DNA from: Chytridium lagenaria
Lineage: Eukaryota; Chytridiomycota; Chytridiomycetes; Chytridiales; Chytridiaceae
Assembly: GCA_025449115.1 (NCBI GenBank)
Contig: JAHLKC010000004.1
Coordinates: 434,001-498,000 of the forward strand
Reading direction: 5' to 3'
DNA length: 64,000 nt
Shown: positions 36,369 through 47,423 of the stretch, piece by piece
How the letters are laid out: each line of letters opens with the position of its first letter
Position numbering within the stretch: the stretch's first letter is position 1
Translations under genes and position numbers: made by a program
Notes under the pieces: model-generated
What the model was told of the DNA's origin: nothing
Databases searched by the model: none
The model's input: the letters and a program-made list of their open reading frames with translations, nothing else

Positions 36369-38583
36369 CTATATGAAAAATGATTTTTTTTTTCGCTACG
36401 TAAATACTAACTGACCATTAACTGACGTAATCTAACGCTCGTTTGTCTTTATTTTACTTATTAGTTGGATAATGCAAACTCTTGGGACCTGATTGCTCCG
36501 AAACTAGCCGAATGCGGCGCTTATGTTGTATGCGTGGATTTACCAGGGCATGGCCATTCAGAGCATAGGCATCAGCAAGGAGGTTATTATCTGTGGGACA
36601 TGGTATTTTTTTATTTTATTTTAGTTGAAGTTTTAGATTTCATTCTTAACATTGTATTTAAAGGTGGACGATCTTCTCGGTATCGTCGATCATTTGGGAT
36701 GGCAGACCTTTACTATCATCGGCCATTCGACTGGTGGCCACATTGCAGCTACGTTTGCTGGAGTGTTTCCCAATCGCGTTCGTGCCATTGCAATGATCGA
36801 GTCTATAGGCACCTCAATTCAATTCACCGCTGATGAGCCTGTCGAGTTGGCTGGCTTTATTCAAAGAAGGAGGGAGTTTAACCGCGCTCCTCGTCGTATG
36901 CGCGTCTACAACTCATTCGAGGACGCTGCGGCAGCAAGAACCAATGGATTTACAAAGGTCTCTATCGACGCGGCGAGATTGCTTTGCCAACGCGGTCTGG
37001 AACCCGTTGATGATGCGAGTCCTCCCACAAGTTCCTCTGGAGAACGGCATCAACAAGGATACCGGTGGCGGACTGACCCGAAACTTACCCTCTGGGCTTT
37101 CCTTCATTGCCCAGAGGTGACCATACAAGCTCTTTTCCGATCTATTACCGCCCCCGTCCTTATTGTCGCAGGCAGCCAATCCGAAATATTTTCGTTGGAT
37201 GCTAAGAGATGGAGTGGACGCCTATCGTCGTTTAGGGTGCTTCGAAAGGCGACTTTAATTGGAAATCACCACCTTCACCTGGAAAAGGAAACTTCGGGCA
37301 ACGTTCTAAATCTTCTGGTCGACTTTTTGGGATGGGGAAGTGCTGCAGACAATAGTGTTGAAGCTTCAACCTCTGCGCTTACAGCACGAGGTGTGAGGCT
37401 TGGAACCGAGTTGGGCTCTGCCATCGTTCCGTTATCTTCTTTGGCCGCGATAAAGACTGAGGGTGGACAGGAACCAGTTAAGCGCAAGCAGAGCCCGTTA
37501 GAGGATGGTCCGTCATCTAGGTCAGCGGCTGCCGCGCTCTGCTCGTTTGCTCAAAATCCGAGGCAGTCGCCAGTAGCTCCGTCTAGAGCAACGGGCTCAC
37601 AGACACCTGAGACAAATACTCAGCAACCCTATATTAAACAAGAAAGAGCCGACGATAGCCACACCACTGTTTTGGTTTCGCGTCCTCGTGAGGATCAGTC
37701 TGCGCCGGTCGCAGCGAGCCCTCACGCGTCCTCCTCGGCATCTTCTGTTGTCGGCCCTTATTCCCCTTACACAAAGTCTCCAAAGTCGGCACTTGAGACC
37801 CTTTCTGCTGTTGCGGATCAGGTTGCGAGATCATCCATGTCACCTTCCGTCCAGAACTCTCCACTTTTGGAGGCTGGCTCCATTGTTGCTGCTCCGTCGT
37901 CGGCGTTACGCGCCTATGAAACCCATGCTACCTCGTCGTCGTCTGGATCTGCATCTTCAACTCCACCCCGCCTGGTGGATACTCCTCTATCCATGGGAGA
38001 GATGACGGGAAGGAGGGTGATGATCATGTGTCGCGGAAACGAATGCGTATAGATGGAGGGCACATATCCGTTGAGGGTGAGGATCGTCTTGACATTCGTA
38101 AACCGTCCCCATCCTCTCCTTCCACCCCTGCTTCGGTGCCCTTAAGAAGGCATCAACAATCATCGGATCAGCATCGTCATCGCAAAATGCCTTCCCCTGT
38201 CGAAGCCACAAGCCAACGCGGCAGCCAGAGTACCTCTATTGCCAACGTTGGGAAACGTGCTCTCCTTGTCGGCCTTGACGTTGGCGCCGCTCAATCCGCA
38301 GCAGCAGCCGTTGCAGCCATTGGAGGGATTCGACAACGAAGACGGTCGTTCTCGGCTATGCCGCCACCGCTTTATCCGTCGGGGAAATCGCCACCTGTTA
38401 GTCCGAGACAAGCGTCTGCGGGTTTGAGGGACAGGAATTTACGAAAATGGAAATAGGGACTGCGAGTCCGGGGGGTCAAAGTCGTCGGTGTTTTCGGCGT
38501 CGCCGCCTGTGTCCGCTTCACCTCCGCCTGGTGTGTTGGTAGCGGGGGGGGATAAGATGGAAGTGGTTGTGGAAGGGAAGTAG
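34708..38583 (+). CDS. Alpha/beta hydrolase flanked by long disordered regions, with NLS-like motif
   Basis: ATG 34708 (MSHSNSRRVLPTNRSFLE). The first 400 residues or so are Pro/Ser/His-rich and disordered. The hydrolase begins LSISVPSGIELQAKVWG, then VLAVHGW, intron 36026-36464 (T-rich, 31 T at 36334-36364), LDNANSWDLIAPKLAE, VVCVDLPGHGHSEHRHQ, intron, the nucleophile elbow IIGHSTGGHIAATFAG, and the late His region GNHHLHLEKE. About 430 residues of Ser/Pro-rich tail follow, with SRKRMRIDGG as a likely nuclear localisation signal, ending VVVEGK at 38583. One-base breaks in the N-terminal tract (near 35130 and 35780) and the tail (near 38010 and 38430). Family members are usually about 300 residues, so the tails are unusual. 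Confidence 0.72.
36334..36364. repeat. poly(T) tract, 31 bases, inside an intron
   Basis: Uninterrupted T run within the intron that splits HGW from LDN in the second hydrolase. The whole intron is T-rich. Confidence 0.9.
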
Positions 38584-39112
38584 TGAAAGGCTTCGTTTTG
38601 TTGGAGCATCCTTACCTTAGCTGTTGTTTACTGTTTTTGCGTCTCGCTTGTTGGAAGGAATGCCTTTTCTTGTTCATGTTTCTCTGTTTTTATTAATCGA
38701 TAGAGTTTAAAAGGGCAACGCTTTTATTTATATTTGTTAGAAAGTGATGAGTTTGTCCAAAAAATGTTCATCACAATCAAGGAGGTTGAAACTCACACAA
38801 TTTTTGTTAGCAACGGCAGAGAGCTGAATACGGAACGAATTCTACGCAACGCTCAACGAGAGTTCTATGATATCCATCAACGTTCATGAATGTATTTATG
38901 TATTTATTCATACAATAATGGTTTAATGATCGATTTAATCTGGAGATGGGATAGAGAGAAAAATGAAGAGCTTTCCCATTGAAAGAAAAAAGAAGGAGAA
39001 TAACAATAATCATGGCAACGATTCCCTCCCTCCTCCCCACCACCTTAAAATATCCACCTTCCCATGCGCTTCCCTTGGAAACCTCTCCAACGTATGATGT
39101 CGAACCTTCTCC
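38584..39112. other. Gap between convergent genes
   Basis: 529 bp between the hydrolase stop and the stop of the minus-strand small gene. AT-rich with TTTAT motifs near 38720; no gene seen. Confidence 0.5.
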
Positions 39113-39662
39113 TCATTCAAGCTCGAAAACGTTTTTTGACTTTGACCTCGAGTTTCCCCATATCCATCCAACCTCACTGCTTGTGGTGCATGGGACAGAG
39201 TATTTCTCCATCGGCTTGCGGGCTTTGATGATCTCTGGGACGCGGTAGGAGATCAACCAGTCGCCTAAAATAGGGTTGTCGATGTCGGTAGTGAGACCGG
39301 TTGGGAGTTTGGAGGGGAGACCGGAGGTGTGTTTTGGTGATGGGATGGTGTGGGGGTAGAGGGGGTAGACGTTGGTGACGGGAGGCGTAGGATTGGCGGG
39401 AAGGGTCTTCGGGCTTTCGGTCTTTGCCTTTTAATGAATGGTGAGATTGCGGTGTTTGTAGGGTTGTCCTTTACCTCAGCGAAGGCTTTCTTTCATGAAG
39501 CCCCAAAAAGGTTCCAGTTGTTGGCTGTGGTTTGCTCAAAGTGGACAGTCTGGCGCCTTTTTGGATTAAATGAAAGTGGAAATATGTGAGCTTACCATAT
39601 CGCATCATCGTGGACCACATTCCTGACCCTGGGCGCTCCTTACGAGAGACAGCCGCTGCCAT
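39113..39662 (-). CDS. Small protein, possibly a ciliary microtubule inner protein (CIMIP1-like)
   Basis: About 146 residues in three exons: 39596-39662, 39475-39534 and 39113-39427 (introns 61 and 47 nt). Reads MAAAVSRKERPGSGMWSTMM, then QQLEPFWGFMKE, AKTESPKTLPANPTPP, LGDWLISYRVPEIIKA, KYSVPCTTSSEVGWIWGN, ending NVFELE. The W-G-F-M turn after an N-terminal Trp helix and the late G-W-x-W-G resemble small axonemal inner-junction proteins such as C20orf85/CIMIP1. This is a pattern impression only. One extra A in GAAAGCC at about 39486 must be removed to join exons 2 and 3. A flagellar role would fit the AXDND1-like gene in the same window. Confidence 0.5.
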
Positions 39663-40374
39663 TCTTCAGATGAGGAGAATGGTGGGGATAATAGAATGCA
39701 GAGCACAAAGTATTGAGAGCTAAGGTAGGAAACAAGGATTCCAGTCTTTTCCGTAATGAGATCGCAGTAGTCTTTTTTAAAATTGAGGATTCACCAGCCT
39801 TGTTTCTCGCATGGCCGATTAAAAATTGGGGGGAAGTGTTGAGGGATTGGCAATTGGATGAAGGAAATCCATAGAGGATCCCCTTTCACGGTACTCTTCT
39901 GCAGGAAGTGATATAAACGTCAATCCTTGGTTGGTTCTTGACCGTGCATCGCGTCCGGACATAATTCCTGACGTAGACGGTATGTATATTAATCAAAAAA
40001 AAAAAAGTTGCAAACCCGTCATCCCAAACTGGGTACATTTTTCAAACAGCAGTGACCGCTGGACCGTCTTTAAAGGTTTTATCTAAAGCCTACTTCCCAT
40101 ACCATCATTATCTTAAATACTGCCCATCTTTGAGTCTTCTTTTTTCATCCAACCTTGACTTCAACCACATTACTTCTTTGGGATCATGTTAGTGTCTCTA
40201 CGTATTTCATTCAGGGCTTTTCTACCATTCATGCATGCATGCATTGATAATGCAGCGGCAGTTTTACTGATCAGAGCTCTTCTGTTTTTATATAACATAG
40301 GTTCCTGTCTGCATAGGATTCGATAATCGAGAGTCGTCGTTAAGTTTACTTCACCTTTCCCTCTGTAGATCCAG
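39663..40374. other. Divergent intergenic region
   Basis: 712 bp between divergent genes, with CTGACGTAGACGG at about 39968, an A-run near 40000, and a TATATAACATAGG element near 40288 about 80 bp before the ATG at 40375. Probable promoters; no coding. Confidence 0.5.
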
Positions 40375-43300
40375 ATGGTGCCTTCAGGGTACTTCGATGA
40401 GTTGAATCAGCTGGAGGAAGAACTCGCAGGTAGATTTTCCAGTGTTTTGTTGATGGCATGCCATGATTGCTTATGGTTTTTAGCGGGTGACATCACCCAG
40501 CAAGGTTTTGAAAAGAGAAAGAAGAAACTGCAGGAGAAATGGGTGATCAAGGTATGTCGTTCCATTCATTCCGTTCTTATTTACAGTACTTTAAAGAATG
40601 AACCTCAACCGTTGCCGGTACAGAATGAAGTGAAAGCAGAAGACGAGATGCATCCGACAATGATGCTCATGGCGGTTGCAGACACAGGATCTAGTTTCGG
40701 GAATCAGGATGCCAGTACTGGAGGGGAGGCTGTTGCAATCGCATTACCCTCAGATGTTAGGGGGCCCAGACTATCTTCGACCGACAAGACTTCAGCTGAT
40801 GAGAGCGGATTAAGCGTCCTTGTTGAACACCTTGCCATTAAAACAGAAGTCGAGTCTGCGTTATCACCTTCGTCATCGCGTTCCACCGATTCCGCCATTA
40901 ATGGTGCATCTTTGCCGTCATCCATCCCCATCACCCATTCCCCATCTGTAATAACAGGCCCGTTACCACCGTTACAATCTTCGCTACAAAACCCTATCCG
41001 ACCCAACGGCTATCCTATGCCTCAACCGCAAGTACCTTATCAACATATCTACCCACCACTTCCTCATTCAAATCGTTTCCCACCACCGCTCTACCCAAAT
41101 CACCTTCCGCCATACCTTGGCGTGCCTTCACCATTCTATCCCGTTGCACCACCACAACCCTCTCCGATTCACCACCGAACAGCAAGTGTGAATTACGGGA
41201 GCAATTTCATGCCCTCTGTCTTGCGCTCGCATTCGGCTAGTGACGTAGCAGCATTGGATACAACGAGTGGCGGTCATGTTTCCCGTAGCTCTTCGTCAAG
41301 TAGTCTGGATCAGCTTACCCGACAAAACTCAAGACCCATTTCCGCGCCGCTTTCTCGCAATGACCTAAAAGACACCAACACAGAACACAACCCCGTTGAA
41401 TTAGATTACTATGGTAACCGTTTTGTTCGGCCAAACTCAATGCCCCCGATGCCCCCAAGTCCGGTGCAGCCTTTGAATCAACCCTTCATTATGCCTCCAT
41501 CACCCCAAGACTCTCCAATAATCCCCGTAGAATCTCGATGGCCCTTGATCAGACTGATAACTATTTGAAGAACATCATGCCGTTTCTTCATAAGCAAATG
41601 GCGCCAACCAAGGCAAGGGAGCTTCCGTATGGAGTTAATGATGAGGAAACGGGAACCCCTATGATCAGATTCGGCACTATCGCTTCAGTAATAAGATTTA
41701 GATCTAAAGCAACACCTCGGGCAATGGCATTCACGATGCTTGATTCTCGTGGACGCGATATTGCTTCGATATCTTATGAAAAACTTCACTCAAGAGCTGA
41801 ACGTATTGCCGTACAGATTCGAGAGAAATCGGGGCTTTCGAGAGGGGATAATGTGTTGTTGGTTTACAAACGACTTGAATTCATTGAGTCTATGGTAGCC
41901 ATGCTCGCGTGCTTCTATGCGGGCATGATTGCTGTTCCGCTCGTCACGTCATCAATTAACCTTGAGGATGAGATCACGGAAACGCTGTTTATCATGGAGA
42001 ATTGTCGAATTTCACTCGCGCTCACTACAGATGCCACCGTAAAATCCATTACCCGTGATTTTATGTCGACGCGTGGCGGAACTCCGAAAATCGAATGGTG
42101 GAAAACCAATGAAAGTCTCTTGACCAATACGAAGCTCTTCGCGGCAAGCAAGGTCCTGCCAAACGCCTTTACTTCTGTCTCCACAAACGCAGCATCAATG
42201 GGGAAAGAGGATGAGCTTCCTGGAATCGCGAGACCAGAGGAATTGGCGTACGTGGAGTATTCGAAAAATGCGGTTGGGGAACTGAAAGGAGTATTAATGG
42301 ATCATCAGACTGTGTTCAATCATAGTTATGTGTTCAAGGGGTCACATGAGATGACGACGGGGGATGTGGTGATGATCCAGTTAGAGCCGAGACAGCAGTT
42401 TGGGCTGTTGGGATGTTTTGCCGCATTATTTACGGGTTGTCATAGCGTGTTGATGCCCGAGATAATGAGTGATGCTGGAGCATGGAGTGGTGCCGTGTCA
42501 AAGTACAAAGGTGATATTATTTTGTAATTCAATTAACCCTAGTTCTGGCCTTAATCGGTGTTTTTGTTTTTATTTTTGTATAGTTACGTTGGCCATATCG
42601 GATAATTCTTGCATGGTAGATGTCGTCAATTCCTTAAGAGATGTCGGCAAAAGAGGATACACCGACCTTGAATCTCTCCGTCTTCTCTTTGTTGACTCAC
42701 CATCGCCCCATCCCGAACACCTCTCCAATTTAGCTACTACACTAAAGTCCTACGGTCTCAAAGACGAATCCTCCGTAATACCTTTAGTTTCTGTCTCTGA
42801 ATTGGGTGGAGTTTGTCTTGCCACACGAGACAATATCGGTATGCAAGCGGATCAGAAGGTGCAGACTTTGCAGAACTCGTTGGAGATTTATGTGGACTAT
42901 GAGGCTTTGGTGGACTCGAGAGTAGAGATTTTGGCGCAGAAGGTGGATGGAAAGGTAGAGTTGCCGGTAGAGTCTGCGGAGAGGGCTGTTCGGCTTTGTG
43001 ATGCTGGGTATCTTTTCCATGGAGGTTTGTGTTTTGATTTGATTCCTTTCCATGCCTTTGAATCTCCATATGAAATACTAAATTCTATACTTTATACATG
43101 CAGTGTCTATTATTATTGTCGAACCTGAATCTCGCATTGTTCTACCAAAGAATTGTGTAGGTGAAATTTTAGTTCACTCACCAGCCGTCTTCCCGAAAGG
43201 ATTTTGGGCACTTCCCAAGCTCAGCGAACAGACGTTCCGTGCCCACCCCATCATTTACAAAGAAAACGAAGCCTCCCGCAACTCCACCAGCAATCCATAC

Positions 43301-46300
43301 ATGAACTCTCGGAGAGCATCCACCTTCAGCGTCATGGCCGAATCTTTAGACAGCAGTGATTTCGTGAGGACAGGGCTATATGGTTTTATTGTCGATAACT
43401 CTATGGTGACTTCGGTTAATACGCCAAGATTATTCGTGACGGGTATCAGGAGGGATCTTATTCGACAGAAGAGGACTTTGGAAGAGGCTATAGCTTTGGA
43501 GGGGAAGCCGGCGGATTATTGGATACATTCCAAGGAGTTTAATATGCATATGGCGTCGGAACTTGTAGAGACATGTTTCAGTAAGGTTCATGGAGTTGAT
43601 TCTTGGTATGCTACAATTTTTACCCTCGTTCTTTTTCCTATAGCCGCACATTGTTCTAATGTTTTCTGTAAATTTTTGCAGTGCTATTTTCTCTGTGAAT
43701 GTCGCAGGCGACTTTCTTCCCGTTGTGCTCTTGGACACACCAAGACCTAAGGAGGAGATGCCTCAAATGGCCTCCCAGATTTCCGACATCTTGAAGCGAA
43801 AACATCGCCTGCGACCTTTCTGTGTCGCATTTTGCCTCCCTAATTCTCTTCCAAGGTTAAAACCAGATCCGAATACAGGAACGGGTTTACAGACCAGCTT
43901 TTCCGGATATACTGTTGGCGTTGCTTCGTCTCTTTGCGGATCTGCAAAGCCGGCTTTTCCCTATTCTGGCATTCACGGCAAGGATATGAATGTGTGTTGG
44001 AAGATAAATCCAGTGGATGTTGAGCTTTGTAGAACGGCGTTTTTGGCGGGTGAACTTGCTCTCCGACATTTAGTGTTGAATACGGCGCCCGATATCTCTA
44101 CGTCCGTGGCGCATATAATGCGCAGACGGATTTGGTTAAAGAGGCAGAGATTATGATTCCGGGTCGTGGAACATTCCATTAAAGGTCGGGCAGGTCGTTG
44201 GCGGAATGCTTGATGTCCCTGTTCTAGATGATCAGACTCTGGTGGACCTCAATTCATTCCCAACCTTATCTCATCTGTTGAGGTACCGATCTGACATCAA
44301 TGCGGAAAAGCCGGCGTTTGCAGTCATTGATTACAAGGGCCGTGAAAGCAAGGTTATCACTTTCCGCAAGTTTTCATCAAAGGTGCATTCTCTTGCGCAT
44401 TATTTGGTACAAAAACGTGGTATCCGGGCAGGAGATTATGTCCTGCTACTGTATCCACCTGGCCTAGAATATCTTTACGCCCTTCATGCTTGTCTCTATG
44501 CTGGAATTATACCCATACCCCTTAGCCCGCCTGATTTAAACAGGCTGAAAGAGGATATCCCTTCCTTGCTGCAAGTCGCATCGGAATTCGGCGTTAAAGA
44601 TCTTCTTTGTAATGCTGCTGTTGAGGAGATGATGAAAGGGAGACAGGTGATGGTGATGGTGAAAGCCGTTGTTCAACAACAACTTGCTGTTGACAGGGAC
44701 GATGATGTTAACACCTCTGCTACATCCATCAAATCATCCTCAGAGTCTATCTCCTCCATATCCTCTCAAAAGCGACCCTCACTTTATCTTCCAAACCTTG
44801 TCAACACCAGCCGAACCCCAAAACTCGGGCTTGGAATGTCTGTTGATGACCGCATCTTCTTTCACGCAAAACTTTCCTCTCCTACCGCACGATCACCTTC
44901 AAATGGCAGCCAAAGAGATTCTAATCCTCACTCAGCGACATTATCCCGCCTTCGTAAATCTGCCAATGGCCAGCCATCGCCCACCGCGATTGTTCTTGTC
45001 ACAACAAGCCCTGATCTTCTTAGGACTGTAACGAGAGTTTCGCATGCCACGCTCTTGGAACAGTGCCGATTGCAGTCAATACATGCGCGGATACTGGAGT
45101 CCACACGTCCAACGCCGCCTGGGCAATACCCGGGATCAGTTCAAACAGGGGTGGATCTTGGAAATGATGGGGTTACAAATCGTCCGCTTATTAGCTGCGT
45201 CAAGTCGTATAATGGACTAGGCCTAGTGTATTCAACTATGTTGGGGATTTATGTGGGGAGTATGACGATTGTTGTGCCGCCTTTTGATTTCTCGAATAAT
45301 CCAATTGTGAGTTCTGACTAATGTTAACGTTTGATTACCTCGTTTAGCTTGCTTCAGTTTGCAACATTAATTTTTTTGGAATCGCTGTCTTTCATATGCC
45401 CAGCTCGTTTTCACTTCTAATTTTTAATTTTTTGGTTACTAGATTTGGTTTGAAGCTATCCATCGCTATCAAGGTAAAATTAATTTTTCGTTAGATAGTC
45501 TTACCTAACATTCCATCATAGTCAAGGACGCGTTTGCCACCTACCCAATGCTCGAACACGCTCTAACTGTCATGCAAGATTACCGTAGTTTTTCTCTTCA
45601 ATCCGTCAAGAGCCTTAGTATATCGATAGAGGGACGTAACAGGCCTACATTAAATCGCTCCATCATTAAAACTTTTCTGGCAAATCAACTGGAGCAAACT
45701 TCAGTTGCGACAACGTATTCGACTTCCGTAAACCCAATGGTGGCGACGAGAGGTTATATGACGTCAGAGTTGACGTCGCTGCATATTGATTTGAAGGCCA
45801 TGAGGAAGGGGAGGGTGCAAGTTATTAAGGAAATAAGGGGTGAACAGAAAGAGGAGGGGAAGGATAAGTCTACACTTCTGTTGCAGGATTCGGGAAGGGT
45901 AAGCTATATGCTTTAAATTATCTTTGTTTTCTCTTTTGGCTCTTTTTGTTTATGTTAATATGTTTGTGTCAGATTCCAAACAACACTATTGTTGCTATCG
46001 TCAACCCTGTCACCCGTCGCCTTTGCTCTCCTAATGAGATGGGCGAGATCTGGGTCTGCTCACCTGCGACAGTCGACGCCGTCGAGTACGATGATGTACG
46101 CGCCCCCACATCATCTGGATCGCTTCTCCCTCATCAACCTCATACTCAGCTCAACGCGGGTGGATCCACTGACCTCGCTCAAATTGTTGAAGGAGTCGAT
46201 CCAAATCTCACTTTTGCGCGAACCGGTGATGTTGGATTCTTGTGGCCTGTTTCCCTAGATAGCGGATCTAGTGATGACGTTATGAATTTGAGGAATCGGA

Positions 46301-46929
46301 GGAGACGATCTAGCGGGATATCTTCGTCAGAGGATTTGATGAGGGGTGGAGGTGGGTGGGAGAGGTTGGTACTGTCAGGATCGCCTTATGAGATGGTGTT
46401 GTTTGTGGCGGGATCTTTGGCGGATGCTATTGTTGTGAATGGGTTGAGACATTTCCCCATAGACGTAGAAAGAACTGTTGAGACGTGTCACGGAGTTGTT
46501 GCTCAAGAAGGATGGTAAGCAATTTTTTACCTTTTTTTTATTTCCGGAAAAAAATGGTAATCTAACCTTTTTTTACGTAGTGTAATTTTCAAGACGGGTT
46601 CAGACAAAGTTATATGCGTGATCGAATCAATTGTTGATTCCAAGGCCGCCATTTTAGCTTCGGTTCCACGTATCGTTACCGCTGTGTTGGATGAACATCA
46701 ATTCTTTATCGATGTTGTCTGCTTTGTCCGACAAGGTCATTTGGCTAGGTCTCGGCTTCAGGAGAAGCAAAGGGGGAGAATTAAAATGGCATACAATCTG
46801 GGAAAATTGTTAGTAATTTTATATCTTTTCTCTTGCCCTCTATTTTCTTCATCATTGTAATCTAACGTCTAATATTCGTTTAGGCCCACTATTGAGGTTT
46901 TCAGGGTAACGGAGACCCAACACCAATAG
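40375..46929 (+). CDS. DIP2-like protein: DMAP1-binding domain plus two adenylation (FAAL-like) domains
   Basis: Start ATG 40375 (MVPSGYFDELNQLEEELA). The first exons give a DMAP1-binding domain (GDITQQGFEKRKKKLQEKW). A 350-residue disordered linker follows, rich in Ser and Pro. First AMP-binding-like domain about 41600-44160: ASVIRFRSKATPRAMAF, VLLVYKRLEFIESMVAML, LAYVEYSKNAVGELKGVL, FVRTGLYGFIVD. Second about 44206-46929: LLRYRSDINAEKPAFAVID, LLLYPPGLEYLYALHACLY, ARTGDVGFLWP, and a C-terminus close to DIP2 (VTAVLDEHQFFIDVVCFV, RSRLQEKQRGRI). Introns are short (e.g. 42511-42582, 43031-43103). One-base breaks near 41530, 44078 and 44150. DIP2 proteins act in diacylglycerol and acyl-CoA metabolism; that role is carried over from the family. 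Confidence 0.85.
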
Positions 46930-47423
46930 ATTCGTTATCGTCTGCTGCGATACCATTTCATCGACTTTTTTCCGTTTTTTCTTTATTCATTGTGACGATT
47001 ATTACATATCCTTTTATAGTGTTGCTATTTGGAGTGCAACTGCGCTTTCTTTATTCTTCTTTCCACATTTTTGTGGATACCTTTTTTTTTCAAGCGATCC
47101 ACCTCATTTGAGAAAAAGAATTTAACCTCATCTTTCTTCGACAACTGAAATGTTTAACCGTCACCTTCCTTTAAGTGATGTCGTTCGTTCATTTTGTGTC
47201 AAGCATTCTCTCAGCGTTCTTCTACACTCTTTCTTTATTCCGCCCCCACTTCTCTATCTCTTTCCTATTTTTTTGGTAAAATGTACTCCACCCTATTTGG
47301 GTCCTTTACTTTAATCCTATTGTTTCTGTTTCTATTTTGGGCATCGTCCACAGGTTTTGAAAATTTTTATACAACTACAAATCAAAGAAGGGGTGATTCA
47401 ATCTAATATTACATCTTCTCCTG
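46930..47423. other. Gap between convergent genes
   Basis: 494 bp, T- and C-rich, between convergent stops. No coding recognised. Confidence 0.5.

Noticed and set aside
40553..40587. 35-nt GT..AG intron in the DIP2-like gene after KWVIK
   Set aside because: Removing it shifts into an immediate stop, while reading through stays open for 340 codons. Left unspliced, although a nearby indel could reverse this.
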